Source: Methylobacterium thuringiense
GTDB taxonomy: Bacteria > Pseudomonadota > Alphaproteobacteria > Rhizobiales > Beijerinckiaceae
Assembly: GCF_022179645.1 (NCBI RefSeq)
Contig: NZ_BPRA01000009.1
Location: forward strand, 62,001-126,000
Direction: 5' to 3'
Length of the DNA stretch: 64,000 nucleotides
Below are positions 54,298 to 63,707 of this stretch, piece by piece. The notes beneath the pieces are model-generated. The model was not told the origin of the DNA. It did no database searches and was given only the letters and a program-made list of their open reading frames with translations. Made by a program: the position numbers and the translations under genes. Each line of letters opens with the position of its first letter. The first letter of the stretch is position 1.

Positions 54298-55950
54298 TCA
54301 AGCGACGGCAGCGAGGGGCTTGGTGCTACAGGCTTGCTGCGTGTTGGCAGGCATGACCGACGGCTCGACGTACTCTCCGTTGTCGATCGCCGCGATGCGA
54401 TCGTCGAGTTCCGCGATAACGTAGCGCGAGAACGGATAGAGGTGCAGGTAGAGCACCATGTTCATGATCGCATAGTCGAGCGCCTTGGGGTTGCGCTTGG
54501 CCAGCATGAAGAACGCGCTCCAGAAGTGCCTGGCCAGTTCGGGGCGCCGGACCGTCATGCGCACGCAGGTCCGTGTAAAGGTGCGGATATCCTTGAGGAT
54601 GCTCGCCCAGTTCGGTTTGGCGGCCTCGAAGGTCGGGCGGTTCAACGCGAGGCCGACGACGCGCACTCTCTCGAAGAAGACGGTCGGATCATAGACGTTG
54701 GCGAGCACTTGACGATAATCCGCGAGGATCTCTCGCCGGGGCCGTGCCGTCACGTAATTGAGTCCGGCGGTGCACTGATCGCCCGTGACCGTCGAGACGT
54801 GCGAGAATTTCTCGAAGAGCCGACCTTCCTTCTCGAGCCGGCGCTGGAGCTGGGTATTCGGGAGTGCCGTGAGCAGACCGACCATTGCGGCGGGGACTGC
54901 GGTGTCGCGCACGCAATCCATCATCGGCTGGGCGATGCTGCCCTGCTCCGAATCGAAGCCGACGATGAAGCCGGCGGTGACGAACATTCCCGCACCGTAG
55001 ATCCGGTGGACGCTATCCGCGATCGACCGGCGGGTGTTCTGCTTCTTCTGAGTCTGTGCGAGCGTCGCCTCGTCGGGGGTCTCGATGCCGATGAAGACGA
55101 CGAAGAAATTCGCCATCCGCATCATCGTCAGAAGGTGGGGATCGTCCGAGAGGTTCAGCGAGGCCTCGGTCGAGAACCGGAACGGATAACCATGGGCCTC
55201 CTGCCACGCCACGAGATGCGGCAGGAACAGTTTCACGGCCTTCTTGTTGCCAATCAGGTTGTCATCGACGAAATCGACATGACCGCGGTAGCCGAGCCCG
55301 TACAGCACGTCGAGTTCGGCCAAGATCTGAGGCGTGTTCTTGGTGCGGGGCTTGCGCCCGTACAGCTCGATGATGTCGCAAAATTCGCAGGTGAACGGAC
55401 AGCCGCGCGAAAACTGAACGCCAACGTAGAGATAATTTGAAAAATCGAGCAGGTCGAAGCGCGGAATTGGGCTCTGGGTCACGTCGGCCTGGAATTTTAC
55501 CGCCACGAACCGGCCGTTGCGTTCGCCGCGCTCCCAAGCCTCGATGAACTGGTCGATGACACCCTCGGCCTCGCCGAGTACCTGGAAATCCGCGGTCTCG
55601 TAATAGTCCGGACTCGAGGTCGGGGCCGGACCACCGACGCAGACCGGGACGCCGAGCTCCTTGCAAAGCCCGATCACGTGGATCGCGTCCGGCTCCTGAG
55701 GCAACATGCCGCCGGTCATGACGACGTCGGCCCAGGTGAGGTCGGCGTCGCTCAATTCCTGCGCGTTGCGATCGATCAGCCGGACCTGCCAATGTTTGGG
55801 CAGCATCGCGGCCATCGTGATGAGGCCCAGCGGCGGTGTCGAAGTCTTGGCGCCCTGCAATTCGCAGGGCTCCTTGAAGCTCCAGAATGAATTCGGGTTG
55901 AAGCGCGGAAACACGAGCAGTACGCGCGTCCCGGAAGATCCGTTCGTCAT
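54298..55950 (-). CDS. B12-binding radical SAM protein (DUF4070)
   Basis: 550 residues. Residues about 8-135 form a cobalamin-binding Rossmann domain. The radical SAM domain follows with the Fe-S motif CPFTCEFC (Cys184, 188, 191). DUF4070 covers about 390-530. This group includes hopanoid methylases such as HpnP and other C-methylases. Overall architecture fits, but I could not place it as HpnP rather than a paralogue, so no symbol is given. A degenerate fragment of a second copy lies upstream. Confidence 0.9.
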   Translation of the reverse strand: MTNGSSGTRVLLVFPRFNPNSFWSFKEPCELQGAKTSTPPLGLITMAAMLPKHWQVRLIDRNAQELSDADLTWADVVMTGGMLPQEPDAIHVIGLCKELGVPVCVGGPAPTSSPDYYETADFQVLGEAEGVIDQFIEAWERGERNGRFVAVKFQADVTQSPIPRFDLLDFSNYLYVGVQFSRGCPFTCEFCDIIELYGRKPRTKNTPQILAELDVLYGLGYRGHVDFVDDNLIGNKKAVKLFLPHLVAWQEAHGYPFRFSTEASLNLSDDPHLLTMMRMANFFVVFIGIETPDEATLAQTQKKQNTRRSIADSVHRIYGAGMFVTAGFIVGFDSEQGSIAQPMMDCVRDTAVPAAMVGLLTALPNTQLQRRLEKEGRLFEKFSHVSTVTGDQCTAGLNYVTARPRREILADYRQVLANVYDPTVFFERVRVVGLALNRPTFEAAKPNWASILKDIRTFTRTCVRMTVRRPELARHFWSAFFMLAKRNPKALDYAIMNMVLYLHLYPFSRYVIAELDDRIAAIDNGEYVEPSVMPANTQQACSTKPLAAVA

Positions 55951-56562
55951 CCCGCACCCCGATTTCCAAATTCAAACCGGAGCATAGTCGCTCCGCGCAT
56001 CGGGTCACCCCGGACAGGCTCCGATCGGGCATCCGATGGAGGGTGCGGTTCGAATGCGCCCATTTGTCGACCATCGCCTCAGACAACAGCGATGAGCGTC
56101 TTCGGCGAATAGATTTCGCTGCCGGCCGGGACGGCATTGCAGCAAGTGTTCTCGCCCCCGACCGCGGCCGCTCCGTCCCCTCAAGCTCGCAGGCATCCCC
56201 GGAACTCCGCAATGAATCGGCATTGAAGCGTGGAAAGACGTCAGGATGCGCATGGTCGTCAGGTTCGGCTCCTGCATCCCATGCCTTTGGTCTTCCCTCC
56301 TGCTTCGGCGCGCTATCATTACGATTTTCGAACCGCTCTTGCAGAGATCGGCAAACACAAAACAAACCGATTTTTCCAATCGACGATCCGTAAAACACGG
56401 CCAAATCGATGCCGATAATCAGTTTTGCTTTATCACGACGAAAAATTCAAAAGTCACTCCTACGCGGAGACGGTCGATGAGGGGATGCTACGGGTCGCCG
56501 CAACCGATTCCGCACCGGTCCCTCGCTTGATTTCGCGCCGCCGGACAGACCATATCCAACCG
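55951..56562. other. Intergenic region with gene relic
   Basis: 612 bp between the radical SAM gene and the SRAP gene (divergent). It contains the pseudogene fragment at 56105-56239; otherwise no intact gene, terminator or promoter was identified. The segment 56320-56460 is AT-richer than its surroundings. Confidence 0.5.
56105..56239 (-). pseudogene. Decayed N-terminal fragment of a B12-binding radical SAM gene
   Basis: On the minus strand this encodes FPRFNADSLRSSGDACEL followed by an alanine-rich stretch, aligning with FPRFNPNSFWSFKEPCEL in the first 30 residues of the intact gene at 55950. The DNA also matches around AATGAAT and TTGAAGCG. No start in this frame and no catalytic part follow, so it is a relic of a duplication or old paralogue. 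Confidence 0.6.
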
Positions 56563-57309
56563 ATGTGCGGTCGCTACGTCATCAGCCTGACGCCCGAGAT
56601 TTTTCGGCGGTTCTACGGCTATGCCGAGACGCCGAACTTCCCGGCCCGCCACAACGTGGCGCCGACGCAGCCCGTGCCGATCGTGACCGCCGAGCACGGC
56701 GCCCGGCATTTCCGGCTGGTGCGTTGGGGGTTCTGGCCGACTTGGGCAAAGGATCCGGCTGATTTCCCGCTGATCTTCAACGCCCGCGTCGAGTCACTCG
56801 CCGAAAAGCCGACGTTCCGTGGTGCGCTGCGCCACCGCCGCTGCGTCTTCCTGGCCGACGGCTTCTACGAGTGGCGGCGCGAGGGCACCGGCAAGACGGC
56901 AACGAAGACCCCGTACTTGATCCGCCGCGAGGACGGTGCGCCGATGGCGCTCGCCGGCCTCTGGGAGACGTGGTCGAGCGCCGACGGCTCGGAGGTCGAC
57001 ACCGCCACCATCGTCACCTGCGGCGCCAACGGTACCCTCTCGGCGATCCACGAACGCATGCCGGCGATCCTGTCGCCCGAGTCGGTGGGCAACTGGCTCG
57101 ATACGGTCGGCAACGAACCCCGCGAAGTCATCGAGCTATGCCGGCCGTGCCCGGACGAATGGCTGACGATGGTGCAGGTCGGCGACCGCGTGAACAACGC
57201 CCGGAACGACGATGCGGATCTCGTCGCGCCGGTCGCCGCGCCGGCACGGAGACCCCGCGCAGCCGAGCCGCGACGAAGCGACGACGGCGGGCAGGGAAGC
57301 CTGTTCTGA
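56563..57309 (+). CDS. SOS response-associated peptidase (SRAP/YedK/HMCES family)
   Basis: 248 residues. After Met removal Cys2 is the catalytic residue (MCGRYVIS). Others are NARVES with Asn, ADGFYEW with Glu, and IHERMPAIL with His. The family forms a thiazolidine crosslink with abasic sites in single-stranded DNA, protecting them. A Pro/Arg tail is low complexity. Adjacent genes are RNA methyltransferases, not SOS genes. Confidence 0.94.
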   Translation: MCGRYVISLTPEIFRRFYGYAETPNFPARHNVAPTQPVPIVTAEHGARHFRLVRWGFWPTWAKDPADFPLIFNARVESLAEKPTFRGALRHRRCVFLADGFYEWRREGTGKTATKTPYLIRREDGAPMALAGLWETWSSADGSEVDTATIVTCGANGTLSAIHERMPAILSPESVGNWLDTVGNEPREVIELCRPCPDEWLTMVQVGDRVNNARNDDADLVAPVAAPARRPRAAEPRRSDDGGQGSLF

Positions 57310-57313
57310 AGGG

Positions 57314-58573
57314 TTACAGCCGCCGCTTCTTCGCCACCGCCTCCCGCCGGAACACGCCGACCAACTCGACATGGCCGGAATAGCGGAACTGGTCGACAGG
57401 CGTGACCTGCTCCAGCCGGTAGCCGCCGGCGATCAGGGTGGCGGCGTCGCGGGCGAAGGTGCCGGGATCGCAGGAGACGCCGACGACGAGCGGCACCTTC
57501 GATTCGGCGAGCCAGCGCACCTGGGCCTGGGCGCCGGCGCGGGGCGGGTCGAACACGACGGCATCGAAGCGGTCGAGTTCGATCGGCAGCAGCGGGCGGC
57601 GGAAGAGGTCGCGGCGCTCGGGCGTGATCCGGCGCAGGGACGGAATCGCGCGCGCGGCCCGGTCGAGACCACGCAGGGCCGCCTCGTCGCCCTCCACCGC
57701 AAGCACGTCGGCCGTGCGGGCCAGCGCCAGCGCGAACGGGCCGCAGCCGGCAAAAAGGTCGGCGACGCGCTTCACGCGCTTGTCCATCGCGCCGACGACG
57801 AGGGCCGTCAGCAGTGCCTCTCCGGCCTGCGTCGCCTGGAGAAAGCCGCCGGGCGGGGGCATCAGCCGCGCCGCGCCCGAGGGCAGCGTCGGCGGGCGCA
57901 ACTCGACGACGATGTCGCCGTGCAACGCCAGCCGCGCGAGGCCGAGATCGCCCGCGAGCCGGGTCAGGGCGATGCGCGCCTTGTCGCTCACCGGCCCGTG
58001 GCCGCGGATATCGATGTCGAGGCCGGCTTCGGTCGCCGTCGCCTGCACGTCGAGGGGTTTTGAGCCACGGCCGAGATGCTCGGCCAGGGCTTCGGCGACC
58101 TGCGGCGCGCGATGCAGGTCCGGCACGGTGATCGGGCAGTGATCGATCGGCACGAGGGCGTGGCTTCGCGCCGCCATCAGCCCGGCCCGCGCCACGTCGT
58201 CGACGCGGCGGACATGCAGGGTGATCCGGCGCCGTCCCGCCTCGTGCGCGTCGACGAGCGGCAGCAGTTCCACGTCGATATGGGCCTGCGAGAGCGCCTG
58301 CTCGGCGATGCCGCGCTTCCAGACCGCATAGGGCTCGGGTGCCAGATGCTGCACGGCGCAGCCGCCGCACTCCTCGTAGTACGGGCAGAACGGATCGATC
58401 CGATCGGGGGAGGTCAGTTCGATCGCGAGAAGCCGCGCCCGGCCGTCTTCGCGCCGGACCGAGACGCGCTCGCCCGGCAGCGCACCGGCGACGGCGAGCC
58501 CCGCCGCGGTCAGCCCGTCGCCGCGCGCTCCGAGCCGCGCGATGGCGACACTCTCACTCGAACCCTCGGTCAC
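57314..58573 (-). CDS. Class I SAM-dependent RNA methyltransferase, RlmD/RumA type
   Basis: 419 residues from a GTG that overlaps the tlyA stop (GTGA). N-terminal TRAM-like domain (about 1-55), Fe-S cysteines CPYYEECGGC (63, 69, 72), SAM loop DLFAGCGPFALALA and catalytic FDPPRAG plus GVSCDPGTFARDAATL. This class methylates C5 of a uridine in 23S rRNA (or tRNA). Which base cannot be told from sequence. Coupled to tlyA, so both act on rRNA. Confidence 0.92.
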   Translation of the reverse strand: MTEGSSESVAIARLGARGDGLTAAGLAVAGALPGERVSVRREDGRARLLAIELTSPDRIDPFCPYYEECGGCAVQHLAPEPYAVWKRGIAEQALSQAHIDVELLPLVDAHEAGRRRITLHVRRVDDVARAGLMAARSHALVPIDHCPITVPDLHRAPQVAEALAEHLGRGSKPLDVQATATEAGLDIDIRGHGPVSDKARIALTRLAGDLGLARLALHGDIVVELRPPTLPSGAARLMPPPGGFLQATQAGEALLTALVVGAMDKRVKRVADLFAGCGPFALALARTADVLAVEGDEAALRGLDRAARAIPSLRRITPERRDLFRRPLLPIELDRFDAVVFDPPRAGAQAQVRWLAESKVPLVVGVSCDPGTFARDAATLIAGGYRLEQVTPVDQFRYSGHVELVGVFRREAVAKKRRL

Positions 58574-59316
58574 GTATGGGTGCCCTTGCCTGCGCCGATC
58601 AGAAATTCGCGATTGCCGTCGCCACCCTCGACGGGGGAGGGAACGAGACCGAGCACCGTGAGCCCGAGCCCTTCGAGGCCGGCTCGGACCTCGTCGCAGA
58701 CCGCAGCGTGGACGGCTTCGTCGCGGACGATGCCGCCGCGGCCGACACGCTCGCGCCCGGCCTCGAATTGCGGCTTGATCAACGCCACCAACTCCGCGCC
58801 ATCCGCCATCAGCGCGACCGCCGCCGGCAGGACGAGGCGTAGCGCGATGAAGCTGACGTCGATCGTCACCAGCTCCGGTGCCTGTCCGAGCGCGGCCGGG
58901 TCGAGACTGCGGATGTCGGTGCCCTCCAGGCTCGTCACCCGAGCGTCGGCCCGCAGCGAGGCATGGAGCTGGTCGCGGCCGACATCGAGAGCAGTGACGT
59001 GGCGGGCGCCCCGCCGCAGCAGCACGTCGGTGAAGCCGCCCGTCGAGGCACCGATATCCAGGCAAGTCCTGTCGCGCGGGTCGAAACCGAAGGCGTCGAG
59101 CGCCGCCGCGAGCTTGAGGCCGCCGCGCGAGACATACGGATGCGGCGCGCTCGCCTCGATCCGGGCATCCGGCGCCACGAGATCGGCGGGGCGCTCGACG
59201 GCCCGGCCGTCGGCGGTGATGAGCCCGGCCCGGATCGCGGCGACCGCGCGGGCGCGGCTCTCGAACAGGCCGCGCTCCACCAGCACCCGGTCCGCGCGCT
59301 GTCGTTCGGCCGTCAT
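58570..59316 (-). CDS. tlyA: TlyA family rRNA methyltransferase
   Basis: 248 residues. N-terminal S4 RNA-binding domain (RADRVLVERGLFESRARA) and FtsJ-like methyltransferase with DIGASTGGFTDVLLRRG (SAM loop) and GIVRDEAVH. TlyA 2'-O-methylates 16S and 23S rRNA. A GTG three codons upstream is an alternative start. It is the first gene of the pair with the RlmD-like enzyme. Confidence 0.92.
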   Translation of the reverse strand: MTAERQRADRVLVERGLFESRARAVAAIRAGLITADGRAVERPADLVAPDARIEASAPHPYVSRGGLKLAAALDAFGFDPRDRTCLDIGASTGGFTDVLLRRGARHVTALDVGRDQLHASLRADARVTSLEGTDIRSLDPAALGQAPELVTIDVSFIALRLVLPAAVALMADGAELVALIKPQFEAGRERVGRGGIVRDEAVHAAVCDEVRAGLEGLGLTVLGLVPSPVEGGDGNREFLIGAGKGTHT

Positions 59317-59425
59317 CGCAAGCACGTCGTCGGATCCGCGGATAAGGGTGAGGTGTTGCCGGCTGCCCCTGTCTGCGAGCCCACAAGGCCCCTACCTAGC
59401 CCGTCGTGTGAAGGAGAGTCACCCG

Positions 59426-59962
59426 ATGAGATGCATACCGGCCGCCCTCGTGCTCGCGGGCCTCGCGTCGTCCGCGCTGGCGCAGGACAAAAAGGACGAA
59501 GCGCCCGTCGCAGTCCAGACCTTCGAGAGCCCGATCACCAACGGGAAGAACGAGCCGATCGGCAAGATCGTGATCCGCGACGGCGCGAACGCGCTGGTCC
59601 TGCGCGTCACGATCCAGGCCGGCGGTCTCACGCCCGGCTGGCACGGGCTGCATTTCCACGCGGTCGGCGATTGCTCGGACCCGGAAAAGTTCGAGAAGTC
59701 GAAGGCGCACGTCAACCACGACAAGCGCTCGCACGGCCTGCTCAACGCCGACGGTCCCGACGAGGGCGACCTGCCGAACCTCTTCGCCAACGCCGACGGC
59801 TCGGCCAACGGCGAGGTCACCAGCGAGATGGCGCTGACCGGCGAGGACAGCCTCAAGGACGGCGACGGCTCCGCCCTGATCATCCACGCCAACGAGGACG
59901 ATCACACGGCCCAGCCGATCGGCGGCGCCGGCGCCCGCGTCGCCTGCTCGGTCATCAAGTAA
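59426..59962 (+). CDS. Superoxide dismutase [Cu-Zn] family protein
   Basis: 178 residues with a signal peptide (CIPAALVLAGLASSALA). Metal ligands by position: GLHFHAVGDC (two His), AHVN, SHGLL, the Asp in GDLPN and LIIHANEDD. The usual zinc His before GDLPN is Glu here (DEGDLPN), a variant seen in a bacterial subgroup; the Cys pair for the disulfide is present. It should remove periplasmic superoxide. AAGGAG lies 9 bp upstream. The His-to-Glu change may alter zinc binding. Confidence 0.88.
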   Translation: MRCIPAALVLAGLASSALAQDKKDEAPVAVQTFESPITNGKNEPIGKIVIRDGANALVLRVTIQAGGLTPGWHGLHFHAVGDCSDPEKFEKSKAHVNHDKRSHGLLNADGPDEGDLPNLFANADGSANGEVTSEMALTGEDSLKDGDGSALIIHANEDDHTAQPIGGAGARVACSVIK

Positions 59963-59991
59963 TTTTTTGGGACTTTGCGTCGTGACATCTG

Positions 59992-60016
59992 CGGCGGCCG
60001 CGCGGTGCGGCCGCCG
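59992..60016. terminator. Hairpin between convergent sodC and dxs
   Basis: Perfect 10-bp GC stem with a 5-base loop, 8 bp from the dxs stop. Confidence 0.6.
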
Positions 60017-60024
60017 TTCGCATG

Positions 60025-62007
60025 TCAGCGGCGGCCGGCGAGGCTGACGACGGGCGGCTCGCCGGAGGCCTTGCCGGCCGGCAAAGCGGCCTTGACGGTC
60101 TTGACGATGGCGTCGGCATCGAGGCCGGCCTCGGCGTACATCTTCTCGGGCTTGTCGTGGTCCTGGAAGCTGTCGGGCAGGGTCAGGGTGCGGACCCGTA
60201 CCGTACCGGCATCGAGGGCGCCCTTGGCCGAGAGCAGGTGCAGCACCATCGCGCCGAAGCCGCCGACCGAGCCCTCCTCCATCGTCACCAGCACCTCGTG
60301 CGTCCCGGCGAGATCGAGGATCAGGTCCTCGTCCAGCGGCTTGGCGAAGCGCGCGTCGGCCACGGTGACGGCGATGCCGGCCTTCTCAAGATCGTCTGCC
60401 GCCTTCAGCGCTTCGCCGAGACGCGTGCCGAGGGAAAGCAGCGCGACGCGGGCATTCGCGGGACGCCGGATCACCCGGCCGCGGCCGATGGCCAGCGGCT
60501 CGCCCTGCTCGGGCAGCTCGACGCCGACGCCCTCGCCGCGCGGGTAGCGCAGCGCGATCGGGCCGCTGTCGTGCGCGTGGCAGGTCGCCACCATGTGCAC
60601 CAACTCGGCCTCGTCGGCGGCCGCCATCACCACGAAGTTCGGCAGGCAGCAGAGATAGGCGAGGTCGAAGGCCCCCGCATGGGTCGCACCGTCGGCGCCC
60701 ACCAGCCCGGCCCGGTCCATGGCGAAGCGCACGGGCAGGTTCTGGATCGCGACATCATGCACGACCTGGTCGTAGGCCCGCTGCAGGAAGGTCGAGTAGA
60801 TCGCCACGAACGGCTTGTAGCCCTCCGTCGCCAAGCCCGCCGCGAAGGTCACCGCATGCTGCTCGGCGATGCCGACGTCGAAGGTCCTGTCGGGGTGCGC
60901 CTTGCCGAACAGGTCGATGCCGGTGCCGCCGGGCATGGCCGCGGTGATCGCCACCACCTTCGGGTCGGCATCGGCCGCCTTGATCAGGCTCTCGCCGAAG
61001 ACGCGGGTATAGGCCGGGGCGTTGGGCTTGGCCTTGGCCTGCACGCCCGAGATCACGTCGAACTTCACTACGCCGTGGTAGCGGTCCGCGCTCGCCTCGG
61101 CCGGGCCGTAGCCCTTGCCCTTCTGGGTCACGACGTGGAGCAGGATCGGGCCCTCGCTCGCATCGCGGACGTTCTTCAGCACCGGCAGCAGGTGGTCGAG
61201 GTTGTGGCCGTCGACCGGGCCGACATAGTGGAAGCCCATCTCCTCGAACATCGTGCCGCCGCCGACGACGAGGGAGCGGGCGTATTCCTCGGCCTGCACC
61301 GCGCGCTCGTAGAGCCGCTTCGGCAGCAGCTTGCCGAGCTGCTTCGCCGTCTCGCGGATCGAGCGGTAGGTATCGCCCGAGGCAAGCCGCGCGAGGTAGG
61401 CCGACATCGCGCCGACCGGCGGCGCGATCGACATGTCGTTGTCGTTGAGGATCACGATCAGCCGCGAATGCAGCGCGCCGGCATTGTTCATGGCCTCGTA
61501 GGCCATGCCCGCCGACATCGAGCCGTCGCCGATCACGGCGATCATGTTGCGACGGTTTTTTGGGGTTTCGCCGCGCGCCTTCAGATCGGCTTCGTGCAGG
61601 TCGCGGCCCACCGCCATGCCGAGCGCGGCCGAGATCGAGGTCGAGGAATGCGCCGCGCCGAAGGGGTCGTACTCGCTCTCGCTCCGCTTGGTGAAGCCCG
61701 ACAGGCCCCCGCCCTGGCGCAGCGTCCGGATGCGATCGCGCCGTCCGGTGAGGATCTTGTGCGGATAGGCCTGGTGGCCGACATCCCAGACGATGCGGTC
61801 GGAGGGCGTGTCGAAGACGTGATGCAGGGCCACCGTCAGCTCGACCACGCCGAGGCCGGAACCGAGATGCCCGCCCGTCACCGACACGGCGTCGATCATC
61901 TCCGCCCGCACCGCATCGGCCACGGCGCGGAGGTCCGATTCCGGCAGACGCCGCAACGCGTCCGGGGTCGAGATCGAGTCGAGAATGGTCTTGTCTACGA
62001 ATGCCAC
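60025..62007 (-). CDS. dxs: 1-deoxy-D-xylulose-5-phosphate synthase
   Basis: 660 residues. Thiamine diphosphate motif [19 protein letters not shown], transketolase-like [33 protein letters not shown] and RYPRGEGVG identify Dxs, the first step of the MEP isoprenoid route. A GTG start with GAGG 8 bp upstream was chosen. The upstream xseB gene is same strand, a pairing frequent in alphaproteobacteria. Confidence 0.96.
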   Translation of the reverse strand: MAFVDKTILDSISTPDALRRLPESDLRAVADAVRAEMIDAVSVTGGHLGSGLGVVELTVALHHVFDTPSDRIVWDVGHQAYPHKILTGRRDRIRTLRQGGGLSGFTKRSESEYDPFGAAHSSTSISAALGMAVGRDLHEADLKARGETPKNRRNMIAVIGDGSMSAGMAYEAMNNAGALHSRLIVILNDNDMSIAPPVGAMSAYLARLASGDTYRSIRETAKQLGKLLPKRLYERAVQAEEYARSLVVGGGTMFEEMGFHYVGPVDGHNLDHLLPVLKNVRDASEGPILLHVVTQKGKGYGPAEASADRYHGVVKFDVISGVQAKAKPNAPAYTRVFGESLIKAADADPKVVAITAAMPGGTGIDLFGKAHPDRTFDVGIAEQHAVTFAAGLATEGYKPFVAIYSTFLQRAYDQVVHDVAIQNLPVRFAMDRAGLVGADGATHAGAFDLAYLCCLPNFVVMAAADEAELVHMVATCHAHDSGPIALRYPRGEGVGVELPEQGEPLAIGRGRVIRRPANARVALLSLGTRLGEALKAADDLEKAGIAVTVADARFAKPLDEDLILDLAGTHEVLVTMEEGSVGGFGAMVLHLLSAKGALDAGTVRVRTLTLPDSFQDHDKPEKMYAEAGLDADAIVKTVKAALPAGKASGEPPVVSLAGRR

Positions 62008-62109
62008 CGAACCAGCCTCATGTCCGGAGTAAGGAAAGGCGCGCAAGATCTTGCGCGAGCTGCGTGTTTTGATCGGCGCGCGCCATGGAAGCCATGCGGC
62101 AGGCGCCCG

Positions 62110-62394
62110 CTATTCCACGTCGAGGGGAGCGACGGAGGCCGCCTGGCCGTCGGAGCCGAGGGTGATTCGCTGGATGCGGGCCTCGGCCCGCTTGAGCAGC
62201 GACTCGCAGTGGCGCTTCAGGGCCTCGCCGCGCTCGTAGATCTCGACGGACCGGTCGAGGGGCACGTCGCCCTTCTCGAGCTGACGCACGATCTCTTCGA
62301 GTTGCGCCAGCGCCGCCTCGAAGGGCAGGTCTTCGGGCACGACGTCGGGCGCCTCGGGCACAGGGGCCGGCGCGGCGGTTCGAGCTGCGTTCAT
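62110..62394 (-). CDS. xseB: Exodeoxyribonuclease VII small subunit
   Basis: 94 residues. The core is [40 protein letters not shown], then a short tail; this is the whole XseB fold. With XseA it degrades single-stranded DNA. It lies about 100 bp upstream of dxs and is probably co-transcribed. Confidence 0.95.
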   Translation of the reverse strand: MNAARTAAPAPVPEAPDVVPEDLPFEAALAQLEEIVRQLEKGDVPLDRSVEIYERGEALKRHCESLLKRAEARIQRITLGSDGQAASVAPLDVE

Positions 62395-62539
62395 CCCTCA
62401 CATCCCATCGGGCGGGTTATGCCGGTGCAGCCGCAGCCGCACAAGTCCGGTGGAGTGCGCGGGGCCGCAGCCCCGTGTGTGGTCCGGCTGATCATCTCGG
62501 GCCAGTAACGCATGATGGCCGGATTCCGTCGCGTTTTCT

Positions 62540-63052
62540 TCAGGCCAGGGCGAGGTGGAACGGCGTGCCCTCGTAGGCCTCCGCGCCACGGCCGATCCCG
62601 GCGATGGCGACGACCATGCGCCCGTCCCGTTCGAGCAGGCCGTCGGCGATCTCGACGAGCAGCCGGTTCGGGGTCGCCGAGGGGGAGGCCCGGCGCAGCT
62701 CCGACGCGATCGCGCCCTCGTCCTGCTCCGGCTGGAGTGCGCAGGCGGCAACGTAGAGCGCGGCGGTCGAACGGCTGATGCCGGCATAGCAATGGATCAC
62801 CAGGGGCCGGGCGCGATCCCAGCCGCGCACGAAGTCGAGAAGGGCACGGACATGCGCCTCCGCCGGCAGGATGTGATCGGCTTGCGGCGCCGAGATGTCG
62901 CTGACGCCGAGGACGAGATGGCGCTCCGCCTCGATCGCGGGCGGCCGCCTGACGGCGGTGCCGGCCGTGAACAGCGTGACGAGGTGGCTCGCCCCCGTCG
63001 CCGCGACGGTTTCGGGCAGGCGCGCCAGCGAACAGGCGTGGAGGGTCGGCAT
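62540..63052 (-). CDS. Protein tyrosine phosphatase-like protein
   Basis: 170 residues. The phosphatase loop HCYAGISRST (Cys88, Arg94) is intact. N-terminal LHACSLARLPETVA and a C-terminal amphipathic region complete a small dual-specificity-like fold. It probably dephosphorylates a protein or small phosphoester; substrate unknown. Downstream of the HD hydrolase by 13 bp, so likely co-transcribed. Confidence 0.9.
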   Translation of the reverse strand: MPTLHACSLARLPETVAATGASHLVTLFTAGTAVRRPPAIEAERHLVLGVSDISAPQADHILPAEAHVRALLDFVRGWDRARPLVIHCYAGISRSTAALYVAACALQPEQDEGAIASELRRASPSATPNRLLVEIADGLLERDGRMVVAIAGIGRGAEAYEGTPFHLALA

Positions 63053-63065
63053 CGGTCTCTTCGGT

Positions 63066-63707
63066 TCAGGATCGAACGGGGAATTGCCCGGCGGGGAGGG
63101 CCGCCGTCAACGCCGCGAAGCGGGCGAGGTAGCAGGCCTGCACGGCGGCGGTCGGCTTGCAGACGATCCAGGTCTCGATGTCGCCGATCACCGCTTTCGG
63201 CAGCGCGGGCGTCCGGCCGAAGATGCGCCCGGCCTCCTCCTCCGAAAAGCCGGCGAGCCGGACCGCCTCGATCGCGGCCGCGATCCGGTCGGCCCGCTTG
63301 ACGAGACGGGCCAGGGCCGGGGAGGGCGGGGCGAGGTCGAAGCGCCGCCGGATGGCGCCGAGGAGCCGCCGCTCGACGGACTTGTAGGCGTCGCCGATCG
63401 CGGCCTTCAGGGGCGAGATGATGTCGCCGATGACGTATTCGGGCGCGTCGTGCAGGAGCAGTTCGAGGCGCTGCGCCGGCCCGTCGCCGCCGGGCAGACC
63501 ACCGCCGATCGCCTCGACCAGCAGCGAGTGCTGCGCGACCGAAAAAACGTGCGGACCGTGCGTCTGCCCGTTCCAGCGGGCGACGCGGGCGAGGCCATGC
63601 GCGATGTCGGCGATCTCGACGTCGAGCGGAGAGGGGTCGAGCAGGTCGAGGCGCCGGCCCGACAGCATGCGCTGCCACGCGCGGGGCGGCTGTTTCGAAG
63701 CCGTCAT
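63066..63707 (-). CDS. HD-domain hydrolase (YfbR-like nucleotidase family)
   Basis: 213 residues. HD motif: HVFSVAQHSLLVEAI (His), LLLHDAPEYVIGDIISPLK (His-Asp). This fits the YfbR/HDDC2-type 5'-nucleotidases acting on deoxynucleoside monophosphates. The start ATG overlaps the stop of tag by 4 bp, so the two are coupled. Confidence 0.9.
   Translation of the reverse strand: MTASKQPPRAWQRMLSGRRLDLLDPSPLDVEIADIAHGLARVARWNGQTHGPHVFSVAQHSLLVEAIGGGLPGGDGPAQRLELLLHDAPEYVIGDIISPLKAAIGDAYKSVERRLLGAIRRRFDLAPPSPALARLVKRADRIAAAIEAVRLAGFSEEEAGRIFGRTPALPKAVIGDIETWIVCKPTAAVQACYLARFAALTAALPAGQFPVRS

Noticed and set aside
54298-55950. Assignment of the radical SAM gene as hpnP
   Set aside because: Family architecture fits but the identity could not be shown by eye, and no hopanoid gene is adjacent.
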